Positions 24,725-32,927 of a stretch of DNA of 36,176 nucleotides are shown here, piece after piece. Source of the DNA: DAOTXK01 sp034435395 (GTDB taxonomy: Bacteria; Chloroflexota; Anaerolineae; Aggregatilineales; Ch27). The stretch lies in assembly GCA_034435395.1 (NCBI GenBank), contig DAOTXK010000221.1:1-36176 (forward strand). Direction: 5' to 3'. The notes beneath the pieces were generated by a model. The model was given only the letters and a program-made list of their open reading frames with translations, did no database searches and was not told where the DNA came from. Numbering within the stretch: the first letter of the stretch is position 1; every line of letters starts with the position of its first letter. The translations under genes and the position numbers were made by a program.

Positions 24725-25381
24725 ATGACGCCGGAGCGCACCGCGTCACAGGAGCGCTGGTTGCGGTTCTTCAACGACGTGCTGTATAACGCCGGGACAC
24801 CGCTCTATGACAGCGTGGACTGGCTGACCTTCGGCGCATGGTGGCGGCTGGTGCGTCATGCCCTGGACTACGTGCCGCCTGGGGGGCGGGTGCTGGAAAT
24901 CGGCTTCGGGCCGGGCAAACTGCACACGCACCTGGCCCGGCAGGCAGACCTGTGTCTCGGCCTGGACCGGGCCTGGGGCATGTGCCGCCACACCAGGAGG
25001 CGTCTCCAGCGGGCCGGGCTGCCGGTTCGCCTCACGCGGGGCAGCATCTTCGCCCTGCCCCATCCGGCGAACGTTTTCGACACCGTCATCAGCACCTTCA
25101 CCTTCTCCGGCGTCCCCAACGGCCCAGCCGCCATGCGGGAAATGGCGCGGGTGACTGCCGTGGGCGGGCGAGTCGTGCTGGTGGACATCGGCCTGCCCGG
25201 CGACGGCAACCGTATGGGCACGTTCTGGGCGCGGCTGTGGGAGCGTTTGGGCGACTTCCTCTACGACCAGCCCGCCCTGATGGCCGACGCCGGGCTGGAA
25301 GTCACCACCTTCCAGGAATTCGGGCCGGGGCGGCACATCCGGGCCGTCGTCGGCGAGAAACGCTGCGGGCATCCTGGCTGA
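24725..25381 (+). CDS. Class I SAM-dependent methyltransferase
   Basis: The 218-aa product has motif I VLEIGFGPGKLHTHL (56-70), the acidic end of strand 2 at LGLDRAWG (79-86, D81), motif II-like FDTVISTFTFSGVP and GGRVVLVDIG. These place it with Methyltransf_11/UbiE-like small-molecule methyltransferases. A tryptophan-rich N-terminal helix (30-45) could form the substrate lid. GGGAGAG is about 7 nt before the ATG. It probably shares an mRNA with the LLM oxidoreductase; together they suggest a redox-and-methylation step on a small molecule (inference). Substrate unknown. Confidence 0.87.
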   Translation: MTPERTASQERWLRFFNDVLYNAGTPLYDSVDWLTFGAWWRLVRHALDYVPPGGRVLEIGFGPGKLHTHLARQADLCLGLDRAWGMCRHTRRRLQRAGLPVRLTRGSIFALPHPANVFDTVISTFTFSGVPNGPAAMREMARVTAVGGRVVLVDIGLPGDGNRMGTFWARLWERLGDFLYDQPALMADAGLEVTTFQEFGPGRHIRAVVGEKRCGHPG

Positions 25382-25636
25382 GGCCGACTCTGCACTGAAG
25401 GGAACGGCGCGGGCATGGCGCAGGATGTGGCGGCCAGTCACCGGCGTCAAGGGGAGGCATTCGCCGCCAACCGGCAGCGTTCCGCCGCGATCTGTGGCAC
25501 AATAGGGACCATGGCCTTTATTGACCCTGTCCCCTCCTCGACTGGCAGCGATCCGGTCAGACGCCGTCTGAGCCAACGTTCATGGGATGGGACCGGAGGG
25601 GGATGTCTGGGAGAAGTTCCTGACAGGTGAACCGGC

Positions 25637-26050
25637 ATGAGCGTCTACACCAAGGCGGCGAGTTATGTGCTCGACGCGTTGTGGGAAAACGAAGACTTTC
25701 GCGAGCACTTCCATAACCTCCATGCCGAGCTGGCCGACCTGGGACCGCTGAGCCAGGTGGTCTTTGAGCCAGCCTACCGGAAGTTTAAGGCCAGCCTGGA
25801 CGAGGATGCGCTCCTGCTGCTGGAATCCCAGGTGACTCAAGACCTGATCACGCCGCTCTTCTCCCGCCCCGGCTTCCGCGAGATGTGGACGGCGTGGGAC
25901 GAGGCCACGCGCGACGAGTTCGTCAAAGAGCAGTCCGAATTGCAGGTGGCGAGACTGCTGATCCAGGTTTACGATAAGGACCTTGACCGCGCTTACCGCG
26001 AGGCTTATGCGGCCTATCTGGCCGGACAGGAAACCCGCCACAGGAAGTAG
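25637..26050 (+). CDS. 137-aa helical protein of unknown function upstream of proS
   Basis: The product is highly charged and almost entirely helical (SVYTKAASYVLDALWENE, DALLLLESQVTQDLI, QSELQVARLLIQVYDKDLDR) without signal peptide, membrane helix or recognisable motif. AGGTGA stands 7 nt before the ATG. The gene lies 48 nt before proS with no terminator between, so co-transcription is likely; whether it has a translation-linked role is open. No family recognised. Confidence 0.6.
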   Translation: MSVYTKAASYVLDALWENEDFREHFHNLHAELADLGPLSQVVFEPAYRKFKASLDEDALLLLESQVTQDLITPLFSRPGFREMWTAWDEATRDEFVKEQSELQVARLLIQVYDKDLDRAYREAYAAYLAGQETRHRK

Positions 26051-26098
26051 CCGCCTGGCAGGGCCTGTGTTTTGTTGCATCATCAGTAAGGAGTTTTT

Positions 26099-27553
26099 AT
26101 GGCATCCGAAAAAGGCGTCACGCCGCGCAGCGAAGACTACAGCCGCTGGTACACCGACGTTGTCCAGAAATCCGGACTGGCGGATTATGCGCCGGTGCGG
26201 GGCTGTATGATCATCCTGCCCTACGGGTATGAACTGTGGGAGGCGATCAAAAGCGGCCTGGATCGCCGCTTTAAGGAAACCGGTCACCAGAACGCCTACT
26301 TCCCCCTGTTCATCCCGGAAAGCTTCATCAAAAAGGAAGCCGAGCACGTCGAAGGCTTTGCGCCGGAGCTGGCGGTGGTGACCATCGGCGGCGGCAAACC
26401 CCTGGAAGAGCCGCTTATCGTGCGCCCCACGTCGGAGACGATCATCGGCTACGCCTACGCCAAGTGGATTCAGTCCTACCGCGACCTGCCCGTGCTGATC
26501 AACCAGTGGGCCAACGTCGTCCGCTGGGAGATGCGCACCCGGCTTTTCCTGCGCACGATGGAATTCCTGTGGCAGGAAGGCCACACCGCCCACGCCACTT
26601 ACCAGGAAGCGGAAGAAGAAACGCTGCGCATCCTGGATATCTACGCCGATTTCGCCGTCAACGACGCGGCCATCCCGGTCATCAAGGGGCGTAAAAGCAT
26701 CTCCGAGCGGTTCGCAGGGGCGCTGCACAGCTACGCCATCGAAGCCATGATGGGCGATCAACGCGCCTTGCAGGCGGGGACCAGTCATAATCTCGGCCAA
26801 AACTTCGCCAAGGCTTTCGACATCAAGTTCCTGGACGAGGGGAACGAGCTGCAATATTGCTGGACGACCAGTTGGGGCGTGAGCACGCGCTTCGTGGGGG
26901 CGATCGTCATGGCCCACGGCGACGACAAGGGTCTGCGCCTGCCGCCCAAGATGGCTCCCTACCAGGTGGTGATCGTGCCGATCTTCACCAAGGACGCCGA
27001 AAAATCTGCCGTCATGGAGGCGGTGGCGCGTTTGTCCACGGCGCTGAAGGCCAGCGGCATCCGCGTCCACGTGGACGACCGCGAAGGCCAGACGCCGGGC
27101 TTCAAATTCAACGACTGGGAGATGCGGGGCGTGCCAGTTCGCCTGGAGATCGGGCCGAAAGATGTCCGGAACGAGACGGTGGCTCTGGCACGGCGCGATG
27201 TCCCTGGCCGGGAGGGCAAGCAGATCGTGCCCCAGGCGGGCGTCGTGGCGGCGGTACAGCAGTTGCTGGTCGCGATCCAGGCCAATTTGCTGCAACAGGC
27301 CACCGTCTTCCGCGACAGCAATCTGTTCGAGGTGGTGGGGGATTACGAGAAGTTCGGCGAGATCATCAAGAGCGGTGGCTGGGCGCTGACGTGGTTCAGC
27401 GGCGATCCGGCGGACGAGCAGAAGATCAAGGAAGACTTCCAGTGCGTTTCGCGCTGCTTCCCGCTGGATCAACCCTATCCGGGCCAGACCGGGCCGTGCA
27501 TCGTCAGTGGCCGGCCAGCCCAGCAGATGGCCTATTTTGCGCGGGCGTACTGA
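26099..27553 (+). CDS. proS: Prolyl-tRNA synthetase, archaeal/eukaryotic (ProS type 3) form
   Basis: This 484-aa class II synthetase charges tRNA-Pro. It starts with SEDYSRWYTDVVQKSGLADY and has RPTSETIIGYAYAKW (class II motif 2 region), RWEMRTRLFLRTMEFLWQEGH and the LGQNFAKAFDI segment. It ends with the C-terminal Cys-containing zinc/cap domain and a terminal Tyr (AY), all typical of the short archaeal/eukaryotic lineage; the bacterial ~180-residue editing insertion is absent, consistent with the length. AAGGAG lies 5 nt before the ATG. A strong terminator follows at 27577. Such ProRS forms occur in Chloroflexota, Thermus and Mycoplasma, indicating old transfer of the gene. Confidence 0.93.
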   Translation: MASEKGVTPRSEDYSRWYTDVVQKSGLADYAPVRGCMIILPYGYELWEAIKSGLDRRFKETGHQNAYFPLFIPESFIKKEAEHVEGFAPELAVVTIGGGKPLEEPLIVRPTSETIIGYAYAKWIQSYRDLPVLINQWANVVRWEMRTRLFLRTMEFLWQEGHTAHATYQEAEEETLRILDIYADFAVNDAAIPVIKGRKSISERFAGALHSYAIEAMMGDQRALQAGTSHNLGQNFAKAFDIKFLDEGNELQYCWTTSWGVSTRFVGAIVMAHGDDKGLRLPPKMAPYQVVIVPIFTKDAEKSAVMEAVARLSTALKASGIRVHVDDREGQTPGFKFNDWEMRGVPVRLEIGPKDVRNETVALARRDVPGREGKQIVPQAGVVAAVQQLLVAIQANLLQQATVFRDSNLFEVVGDYEKFGEIIKSGGWALTWFSGDPADEQKIKEDFQCVSRCFPLDQPYPGQTGPCIVSGRPAQQMAYFARAY

Positions 27554-27576
27554 GCCACCTGGTCATCAGCCGCCGG

Positions 27577-27611
27577 GGGGTGTCCAGCAGGGTTAGCGGA
27601 CGCCCCTTTTT
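27577..27611 (+). terminator. Rho-independent terminator after proS
   Basis: GGGGTGTCC (27577-27585) pairs along all nine positions (one G-U) with GGACGCCCC (27598-27606), followed by TTTTT. It begins 24 nt after the proS stop. Confidence 0.88.
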
Positions 27612-27658
27612 ATGCTTGTTGGGATTTACCCTTAACAGAGCACAAAGATAGTTCACTC

Positions 27659-27687
27659 TTGCTGGGATAGCGTACATTTGTTAGAAT
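27659..27687 (+). promoter_or_regulatory. Promoter for the NYN-protein gene, with a long leader
   Basis: TTGCTG (27659-27664), 17-nt spacer and TAGAAT (27682-27687) give a good sigma70-type promoter in an AT-rich stretch. Transcription would start near 27694, about 205 nt before the ATG at 27900. The leader contains a short hairpin (ACTTCC/GGAAGT) near 27695-27716 and a second TATATT box (27872-27877) nearer the gene. No protein-coding frame is seen here. Confidence 0.55.
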
Positions 27688-27899
27688 TTATGAATAACTT
27701 CCACGAGAACGGAAGTGTGTTAATAGTATCTCTGATCAGGTGGGTAGAAACGAGCTGGTTTAGGCGCTGTTAGCCACACGATACATCCTGTCCACATCCG
27801 GCGCTGCATACCAACAAGAATGTGTTTGTTCCCAGGTCACTCGCCCGCCGCACGAGGTCGATCGCGCGTGGGTATATTTTTTCGAGTTAAGGCAACCCT

Positions 27900-30017
27900 A
27901 TGGCTTCCTACTTATTTGTTGATATTAATACGCTGCTGTCTCGTCTGCGCCAGCGCAGCCTCTCGATAGACCTTTACGAACTGGGGTCTGGGCTAAGGAG
28001 CGGGGCCACGCTGGCTGCCGGGCTGACCAGCGCCAGCGACCTGGTCGCCGTGGCCTTCGCGGACTGGGACATGGAAGACGCCATCTACGGGGGCACCGTC
28101 AGCCCCCGCCAGGCGTTTGAGGCCTCCGGCTTCGAGTTATGCACCATCGCCGACCGGGGCGACCTGGAACGTGTGCTGCTGGAAACCTACCTGGCCGCCG
28201 ATCCCGCCATCAACGAGCTGATCATCGCCACCAACGACCCGACGGTCCTGAGCCTGCTGGATCACCTGCATCTGCCGCCGGGGGCGCGTGTGCGCGTCTG
28301 GGGCGAGGTCGGCGCGGCCAGCACCACCGCCCCCAACGTGGTCTTTCAGCCGCTGGAAACGATCCTCGGCATCAAGGGCCAGCTGGTGGCGCTGTACATC
28401 GACTTTGAAAACATCGCCATCAGCCTGGATAAACAAGGCTACACAGTCAACCTGGAGCACCTGATCGCGCGCTTCGTGAGTCAGGCGCGCGCCCACGGAC
28501 AGGTCGTCAAGATGGCGGCTTATGCTCCCTGGGGGCAACGGGGCAGCCTGCCGCCGCTGGTGGATAACCTGGGGCGCGAGATCACCGACGAAGCGCCCAG
28601 CCGCCTGGCCATGGCCAACATCGATCCGGTGTTTAACCTGCCCGGCAAAAACAGCGCGGATATGCGCATCGCGCGGGACGTGATGGCCGACCTCATGCAT
28701 GCCGAGAATGCCGACATCTTCATCATGGCCAGCGGCGACCGTGACTTCAACGAGGTGATCAACGCCCTGCGCACCCACAACAAGCAGGTGATCGTCTGGG
28801 GTGTACGGGGCAGCATCAGCCGCCAGGTGGAAACCAACCCGGCGGTCCTGATCGAATACATTGAAGACTTCACCAGCATGCAGCCGCATGAAGCGCTGGG
28901 GCGTCTCTATGGCACCACTGCCCCGGAGCCAGCGCCGGCCGTCGCCGCGCCTCCAGTGGACGTGCGGCCCTCGCAGTGGGTCAGCGCCATTCTGCAATAC
29001 GACTCCATGGAGAACGCTGACCAGGGCATCAGTCAGCACGCCCTGGAAGACCAGCTGCTCGCCGTGAACGCCGTCGTCTCCCGAGACCGGGCCGCCAACC
29101 TCGTCACCCAGGCGCTGGCGATGGACATCTTCCGGGCCAGCCCGGATGGACAGACGCTGTTCCTCAACGACCAGCACCCGCTGGTCGAACAGACGCGCCT
29201 GGTACGGGACCGTATCGTGGCCCGGGTGGCCAACACGCTGGACGTGCGCGGCTGGGAATACGTCAACTACGGTTTCCTGCTCAAAGGCATCGCCATGGAC
29301 CGCGAACTCGACCGTCCCGGCCTCAACCTCAATGACCAGTGGCGTTCCGAATGGGTGGACTGCCTGGTGCGCGAGGGAATCCTTCACCGCGAACTGATCC
29401 CGCACCGCCACAACCCCGATGACCTGGTCCCCGTGATCAAACTCTCCGCCCGCACCACCCGCCGCCTGGAGCAGGTCGACCAGATGGGCGAAGGGGCGGC
29501 CTTCCTGTACAGCCGGGTCGATGATGAGCAGCTCACCGGCATGGAGAAACGGATCGTCGTCAGCATCGAGCAGTTCACCAGCTTCCGCGGCTTCCTGTGG
29601 TGCCCCCTGGGCAGTCTGCATCGTCGGCTGCGCCCACACGATCCGGGCATGGTTTTCCAGCAAGCCATCGAAAAATTGCTGGCCGAGAAGGCGGTAGAAG
29701 TCAAAGAATACGAGAACCCGCAGAGCGAGTTCAAGACCAAGGGCATTTCCTTAATCGCCGAATCGGCCATCGTGCGGCGGATCATCAGTGAGCGTGACCG
29801 GTTTGTGCGGGCCTTGCTGGCCCTGTACGACCGTCACGAGGCCATTTCGGAAGTCACCGTGGGTGCCGAAACGGGCATGGAGACTGATGAACTGCGCCTG
29901 TGGCTATCGATCATGCAGGACGAGAACGTGCTCAACCCGGTGCCGGGCCGCAGCGGTCAGTACAGCCTGTTCCGCACGCATCATACCGTGCAGTCCGTCG
30001 CCAGCCGGAGCCAGTGA
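27900..30017 (+). CDS. Dual NYN-domain ribonuclease-like protein with long winged-helix-like C-terminus
   Basis: The 705-aa protein has a canonical NYN (PIN-like, LabA/DUF88) nuclease domain at about 160-325: LVALYIDFEN (162-171, D168), KNSADMRIARD (250-260; D254, D260) and MASGDRDFNEVI (277-288; D280, D282) are the metal-binding Asp set. Residues 1-150 look like a second, worn NYN copy: FVDIN (6-10) and IIATNDPTVL (108-117) keep the fold, but the central and final Asp motifs are lost. After a Pro/Ala linker (340-355) come about 350 residues with repeated helical units (about 357-430, 432-520, 545-605, 620-690) resembling winged-helix or LOTUS-like modules. NYN domains cut RNA. TAAGG lies 7 nt before the ATG. 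A phosphoribosyltransferase gene follows 73 nt downstream. Confidence 0.82.
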   Translation: MASYLFVDINTLLSRLRQRSLSIDLYELGSGLRSGATLAAGLTSASDLVAVAFADWDMEDAIYGGTVSPRQAFEASGFELCTIADRGDLERVLLETYLAADPAINELIIATNDPTVLSLLDHLHLPPGARVRVWGEVGAASTTAPNVVFQPLETILGIKGQLVALYIDFENIAISLDKQGYTVNLEHLIARFVSQARAHGQVVKMAAYAPWGQRGSLPPLVDNLGREITDEAPSRLAMANIDPVFNLPGKNSADMRIARDVMADLMHAENADIFIMASGDRDFNEVINALRTHNKQVIVWGVRGSISRQVETNPAVLIEYIEDFTSMQPHEALGRLYGTTAPEPAPAVAAPPVDVRPSQWVSAILQYDSMENADQGISQHALEDQLLAVNAVVSRDRAANLVTQALAMDIFRASPDGQTLFLNDQHPLVEQTRLVRDRIVARVANTLDVRGWEYVNYGFLLKGIAMDRELDRPGLNLNDQWRSEWVDCLVREGILHRELIPHRHNPDDLVPVIKLSARTTRRLEQVDQMGEGAAFLYSRVDDEQLTGMEKRIVVSIEQFTSFRGFLWCPLGSLHRRLRPHDPGMVFQQAIEKLLAEKAVEVKEYENPQSEFKTKGISLIAESAIVRRIISERDRFVRALLALYDRHEAISEVTVGAETGMETDELRLWLSIMQDENVLNPVPGRSGQYSLFRTHHTVQSVASRSQ

Positions 30018-30090
30018 CCGACACCTGCGCCCACCTCATTCCTCATCGGCGGTGGCCGTCACCTATAACCAGGCAAGAAGGGCAGCATAC

Positions 30091-30615
30091 ATGACTTCCA
30101 GCGGGCCGGTCCGTCACGAAATCCTGATGTGGGAAGACATCGACCAACTCATGGATGTCTTGATTCCGCAGATCACCAGCGTCCCGGCGTTTGATGTGTT
30201 GCTGATCATCACCCGGGGCGGGATCATCCCCGGCGGCCTTCTGGCCGAAGCGCTGGACATCCGCACGGTCCTCACCGCGTCGGTCGATTTCCCGGCGGAG
30301 ATCGAGCGGGCGAGGCTGCTGGCCCTACCCAAGTTCCTGCAATTCCCGGAGGATGCGTTGCTGGCCGGACGGCGCATCCTGATCGTTGATGACGTATGGG
30401 GCAGCGGGCGCACCAGCACCGCCGTGCTGGGACGGGTAGAAGCGGCCCATGGCGACGCGGCCACCTGCGTCTTCCACTTCAACCCCTACCGCTCTCTGTT
30501 CACCCACGCCAAACCTGACTTCTACGGCGCGGTGACCGACGCTTACATCGTTTATCCCTGGGAACTGGACCGGGGCCTGAGAGGAATCCGGCTGGGCAGT
30601 TCGGAAGGTAACTGA
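30091..30615 (+). CDS. Phosphoribosyltransferase-domain protein
   Basis: The 174-aa product has the PRPP-binding loop RRILIVDDVWGSGRTST (94-110; D100, D101), preceded by the first strand VLLIITRGGIIPGGLLAE (36-53), as in type I phosphoribosyltransferases of the xanthine/hypoxanthine or regulatory kind. The loop has W-G-S where purine enzymes have I/V-x-T, so the base specificity is not predictable. GAAGGG lies about 10 nt before the ATG at 30091. It sits 73 nt after the NYN nuclease gene on the same strand with no terminator between, which suggests that the two act together on RNA or nucleotide pools (inference). Confidence 0.85.
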   Translation: MTSSGPVRHEILMWEDIDQLMDVLIPQITSVPAFDVLLIITRGGIIPGGLLAEALDIRTVLTASVDFPAEIERARLLALPKFLQFPEDALLAGRRILIVDDVWGSGRTSTAVLGRVEAAHGDAATCVFHFNPYRSLFTHAKPDFYGAVTDAYIVYPWELDRGLRGIRLGSSEGN

Positions 30616-30777
30616 CCCCCTCCGCCCGGCCATCGACTGAACTCCCGCCCCCACACCCTGCCCTCGACGCCAGGCGCAACAGGACGCCCAGGGCCAGACC
30701 TTCCTGACGATCTCCCCTGTATCCGTCCCCCCAGATAGCTGTTTGGAATTTCGAACACGATTTATACGGTCTTCATC

Positions 30778-30806
30778 TTGCTTAACATATCTCGACGGGA
30801 TATACT
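30778..30806 (+). promoter_or_regulatory. PadR promoter with an operator-like dyad in the spacer
   Basis: TTGCTT (30778-30783), exactly 17 nt, and TATACT (30801-30806) form a strong promoter. Within the spacer, ATATC (30787-30791) and GATAT (30799-30803) make a perfect 5-bp inverted repeat around 7 nt, overlapping the -10. This placement is ideal for PadR autorepression. The leader is about 28 nt. Confidence 0.6.
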
Positions 30807-30840
30807 GCATACACTTGTAATCGATGTCTGGATAAGTATC

Positions 30841-31389
30841 ATGTCGCACCGCTATCTTGTGTTGGGCTTACTGTCCGATGGGCCAATGACCGGATACGAG
30901 ATCAAAAAGCGAGTGGGCGCTTCCTTGCGGTCCGTCACCCAGGCCAGTTACGGCACGCTTTACCCCACTTTACATCGCCTGCTGGACGAAGGGGCGGTTT
31001 TGATGGAGGAGCATTCGCAAACCCACCGTCCCGCCCGCAAGGTCTACTGCATTACCGAGCGCGGGCGGCGGGAACTCCAGGAATGGCTCCAGCAGCCGGC
31101 CGCCGCCGACCAGGTGCGGCGGGAATTCCTGCTCAAGCTCTTTCTGGCTTACGACCTGCCGGTAGAGAGCCTGAAATCGATGTTTTACCACCGGCGGGCC
31201 ATCACTGAACGACAGCTGGCGGACCTGCAACAGGTGCAGGAGGCGCTCAATGGGAACACGCCAATCACCCAGCAGTGGGTCCGCGACTACACGATCGAGC
31301 TGTGCAAGGCCGAGTTGAACTGGCTGGACCGGCTTATTGCCCATATGGAGGCCGATACGGAGCAAGAGGAACAACTCTTGGGCGCTTAA
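30841..31389 (+). CDS. PadR-family transcriptional regulator
   Basis: The 182-aa protein has the PadR winged helix: SHRYLVLGLLSDGPMTGYEI (2-21), then the recognition-helix region QASYGTLYPTLHRLLDEG and the wing RKVYCITERGRRELQEWL. The C-terminal half (about 95-175) is helical, with a typical PadR dimerisation domain (VGR-like, FFYHRRAITERQL-like). PadR proteins are mostly repressors that respond to phenolics, drugs or envelope stress. The ATG at 30841 directly follows the family's usual N-terminal start. The promoter spacer carries an inverted repeat suited to autoregulation. The S1-domain gene follows 32 nt downstream with no terminator, so PadR probably controls it too. Confidence 0.88.
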   Translation: MSHRYLVLGLLSDGPMTGYEIKKRVGASLRSVTQASYGTLYPTLHRLLDEGAVLMEEHSQTHRPARKVYCITERGRRELQEWLQQPAAADQVRREFLLKLFLAYDLPVESLKSMFYHRRAITERQLADLQQVQEALNGNTPITQQWVRDYTIELCKAELNWLDRLIAHMEADTEQEEQLLGA

Positions 31390-31421
31390 CTTCCACAAAA
31401 AGGCAGGTTAAATCGTTGGCT

Positions 31422-32732
31422 ATGGAAAATCAATTGCCAGATGAGCAGCAACAGGGACAAGCGGATAACAACTTTGAGCAGTTGCTGGAGGCGTCGTTAA
31501 CTTTTACCCCGCTGGAACGCGGGCAGATACGGACCGGGATCATCCAGCAGATTCTTCACAACGAGATCATCGTGGATTTAGGCGCCAAGCAGGACGGAAT
31601 CGTCCCCGCCCAAGATATCGAACGGCTGGACCCGGAATTCCACGCCGGGCTGAGAGTCGGGCAGCAGGTGCCGGTCTACGTGCTGAACCCCTACGACCCG
31701 GATGGCAACGTCATCGTCTCCATCAACATGGGTCTGCAAAAACATGACTGGGATGCGGCGCAGGAGCTCCTGGAGTCCCAGGAGGTGGTCGAGGTCACCG
31801 TCACCGGCCACAACCGGGGCGGCGTGCTGGTGCGCTGGCGTCGCCTGGAGGGGTTCATCCCGACCTCGCATATGGTATCCGTCAGTCCGGGCCTGGTCGG
31901 CAACGACCGCCGCGAGACGTTGCAGGAACTCGTGGGGAACTGGCTGCACGTCAAAGTTATCGAGGTGGAGCCCAACCGCCGACGGCTGATCTTCTCGGAA
32001 CGCGAGGCGCAAAAGGAATGGCGGGCTCAGCAAAAAGCCCGGCTTCTGGCCGAACTGCAAGAAGGTCAGGTCATCACCGGCACGGTGACCGGCCTGCGCG
32101 ACTTTGGCGCTTTTGTCAACCTGGGTGGAGCCGATGGGCTGATCCATGTCAGCGAGCTGGCCTGGCACCGTGTCGACCACCCCCGGGATGTGCTGAAGGT
32201 CGGCGACGAGATCGAGGTTTATGTCCTCAGCCTGGACCGCGCAACCAATCGTATCGCCCTGAGCCGCAAGCGCCTGTTGCCAGACCCCTGGGTCAGCGTG
32301 ATGGATACCTACCATGAGGGGCAACAGGTGGAAGGCACGGTGACCAATGTGGTGGACTTTGGGGCTTTCATCGCCCTCGACGATGGCCTGGAAGGGCTGC
32401 TGCATCTCTCCGAAATGGGCGACGGCACGCTGAAGGAACCCCATTCCTACGTCAAAAAAGGCGACCGGCTCAAGCTGTGCATCAGCCACCTGGAGCCTGA
32501 GCGGCGGCGGGTCGGCTTCACTCAGCGGTGGGGGGTGGATGAGGCGGAAGAGGCAGGCGTTGAGCCCGAAGAAGCCGAAGGCGGCGAGGAAGTCCTGGGG
32601 GACGAAGAGCCACCGGCTCACCCGTCGGTCGCTGAAGAAGGCGCCGCCGATCTCGAAGACGCTGCCGAAGTTGAGACGAGCGACTCCCTTGATGACGAGT
32701 CCGCGCCGACCGCCGACGCCGGAGCCGGCTAG
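31422..32732 (+). CDS. Four-S1-domain RNA-binding protein (ribosomal protein S1-like), paralogue 1
   Basis: The 436-aa protein has four S1 OB-fold units: about 34-104, 120-195, 215-285 and 300-370. The third and fourth are the most typical (VTGLRDFGAFVNLGGADGL; VVDFGAFIALDDGLEGLLHL). The last 65 residues are acidic and disordered (EEAGVEPEEAEGGEEV). This is the reduced bS1 form of Gram-positive-type bacteria, able to bind mRNA and, in bS1, the 30S platform. A TTG at 31416 has AGG at ideal 8-nt spacing, but MEN at ATG 31422 is shared with the second paralogue. It follows PadR in the same transcript and ends at a triple-hairpin terminator. Confidence 0.88.
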   Translation: MENQLPDEQQQGQADNNFEQLLEASLTFTPLERGQIRTGIIQQILHNEIIVDLGAKQDGIVPAQDIERLDPEFHAGLRVGQQVPVYVLNPYDPDGNVIVSINMGLQKHDWDAAQELLESQEVVEVTVTGHNRGGVLVRWRRLEGFIPTSHMVSVSPGLVGNDRRETLQELVGNWLHVKVIEVEPNRRRLIFSEREAQKEWRAQQKARLLAELQEGQVITGTVTGLRDFGAFVNLGGADGLIHVSELAWHRVDHPRDVLKVGDEIEVYVLSLDRATNRIALSRKRLLPDPWVSVMDTYHEGQQVEGTVTNVVDFGAFIALDDGLEGLLHLSEMGDGTLKEPHSYVKKGDRLKLCISHLEPERRRVGFTQRWGVDEAEEAGVEPEEAEGGEEVLGDEEPPAHPSVAEEGAADLEDAAEVETSDSLDDESAPTADAGAG

Positions 32733-32766
32733 CCAGCGACTCGCTGGCCGCTAGCGACTCGCTAGC
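32733..32766 (+). repeat. Two back-to-back perfect hairpins after the S1 paralogue 1 stop
   Basis: CCAGCG-ACT-CGCTGG (32733-32747) and GCTAGCG-ACT-CGCTAGC (32750-32766) share the core AGCGACTCGCT. They lie between the stop codon (32730-32732) and the main terminator hairpin. They could act as RNA-stability barriers, or arise from a small duplication. Confidence 0.7.
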
Positions 32767-32775
32767 CGCTACCAG

Positions 32776-32805
32776 ACGTCCCGGTCAGATAATCGGGACG
32801 TTTTG
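32776..32805 (+). terminator. Rho-independent terminator of the PadR/S1-1 operon
   Basis: ACGTCCCG (32776-32783) and CGGGACGT (32794-32801) form a perfect 8-bp stem with 10-nt loop and a short TTTT tract. Confidence 0.82.
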
Positions 32806-32891
32806 CTTGCCCATCCGGCCTCTCCATCAGGCCCGCCCCCGCCCCAGTTTCCCCGCTGGGCCAGGAAATCCCCGCCAGACGCGTATTTGGA

Positions 32892-32921
32892 GTTGACAAA
32901 CTATTTTCTAACCTGTTATAC
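32892..32921 (+). promoter_or_regulatory. Near-consensus sigma70-type promoter of the S1-2/rpsU/infA cluster
   Basis: TTGACA (32892-32897) is perfect, TATACT (32916-32921) has one mismatch, and the spacer is 18 nt in a local AT-rich stretch. Transcription should start near 32928, giving a leader of about 210 nt. It is the strongest promoter seen in the window, as expected for ribosomal genes. Confidence 0.85.
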
Positions 32922-32927
32922 TCTGCC

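Noticed and set aside
25557..25571. TCAGAC-GCC-GTCTGA hairpin
   Set aside because: Only 6 bp with no T tract; common by chance at this GC content.
25511..25630. 39-codon frame from ATG 25511 before the 137-aa gene
   Set aside because: No Shine-Dalgarno, odd composition; the promoter-like CACAAT nearby could simply serve the downstream genes.
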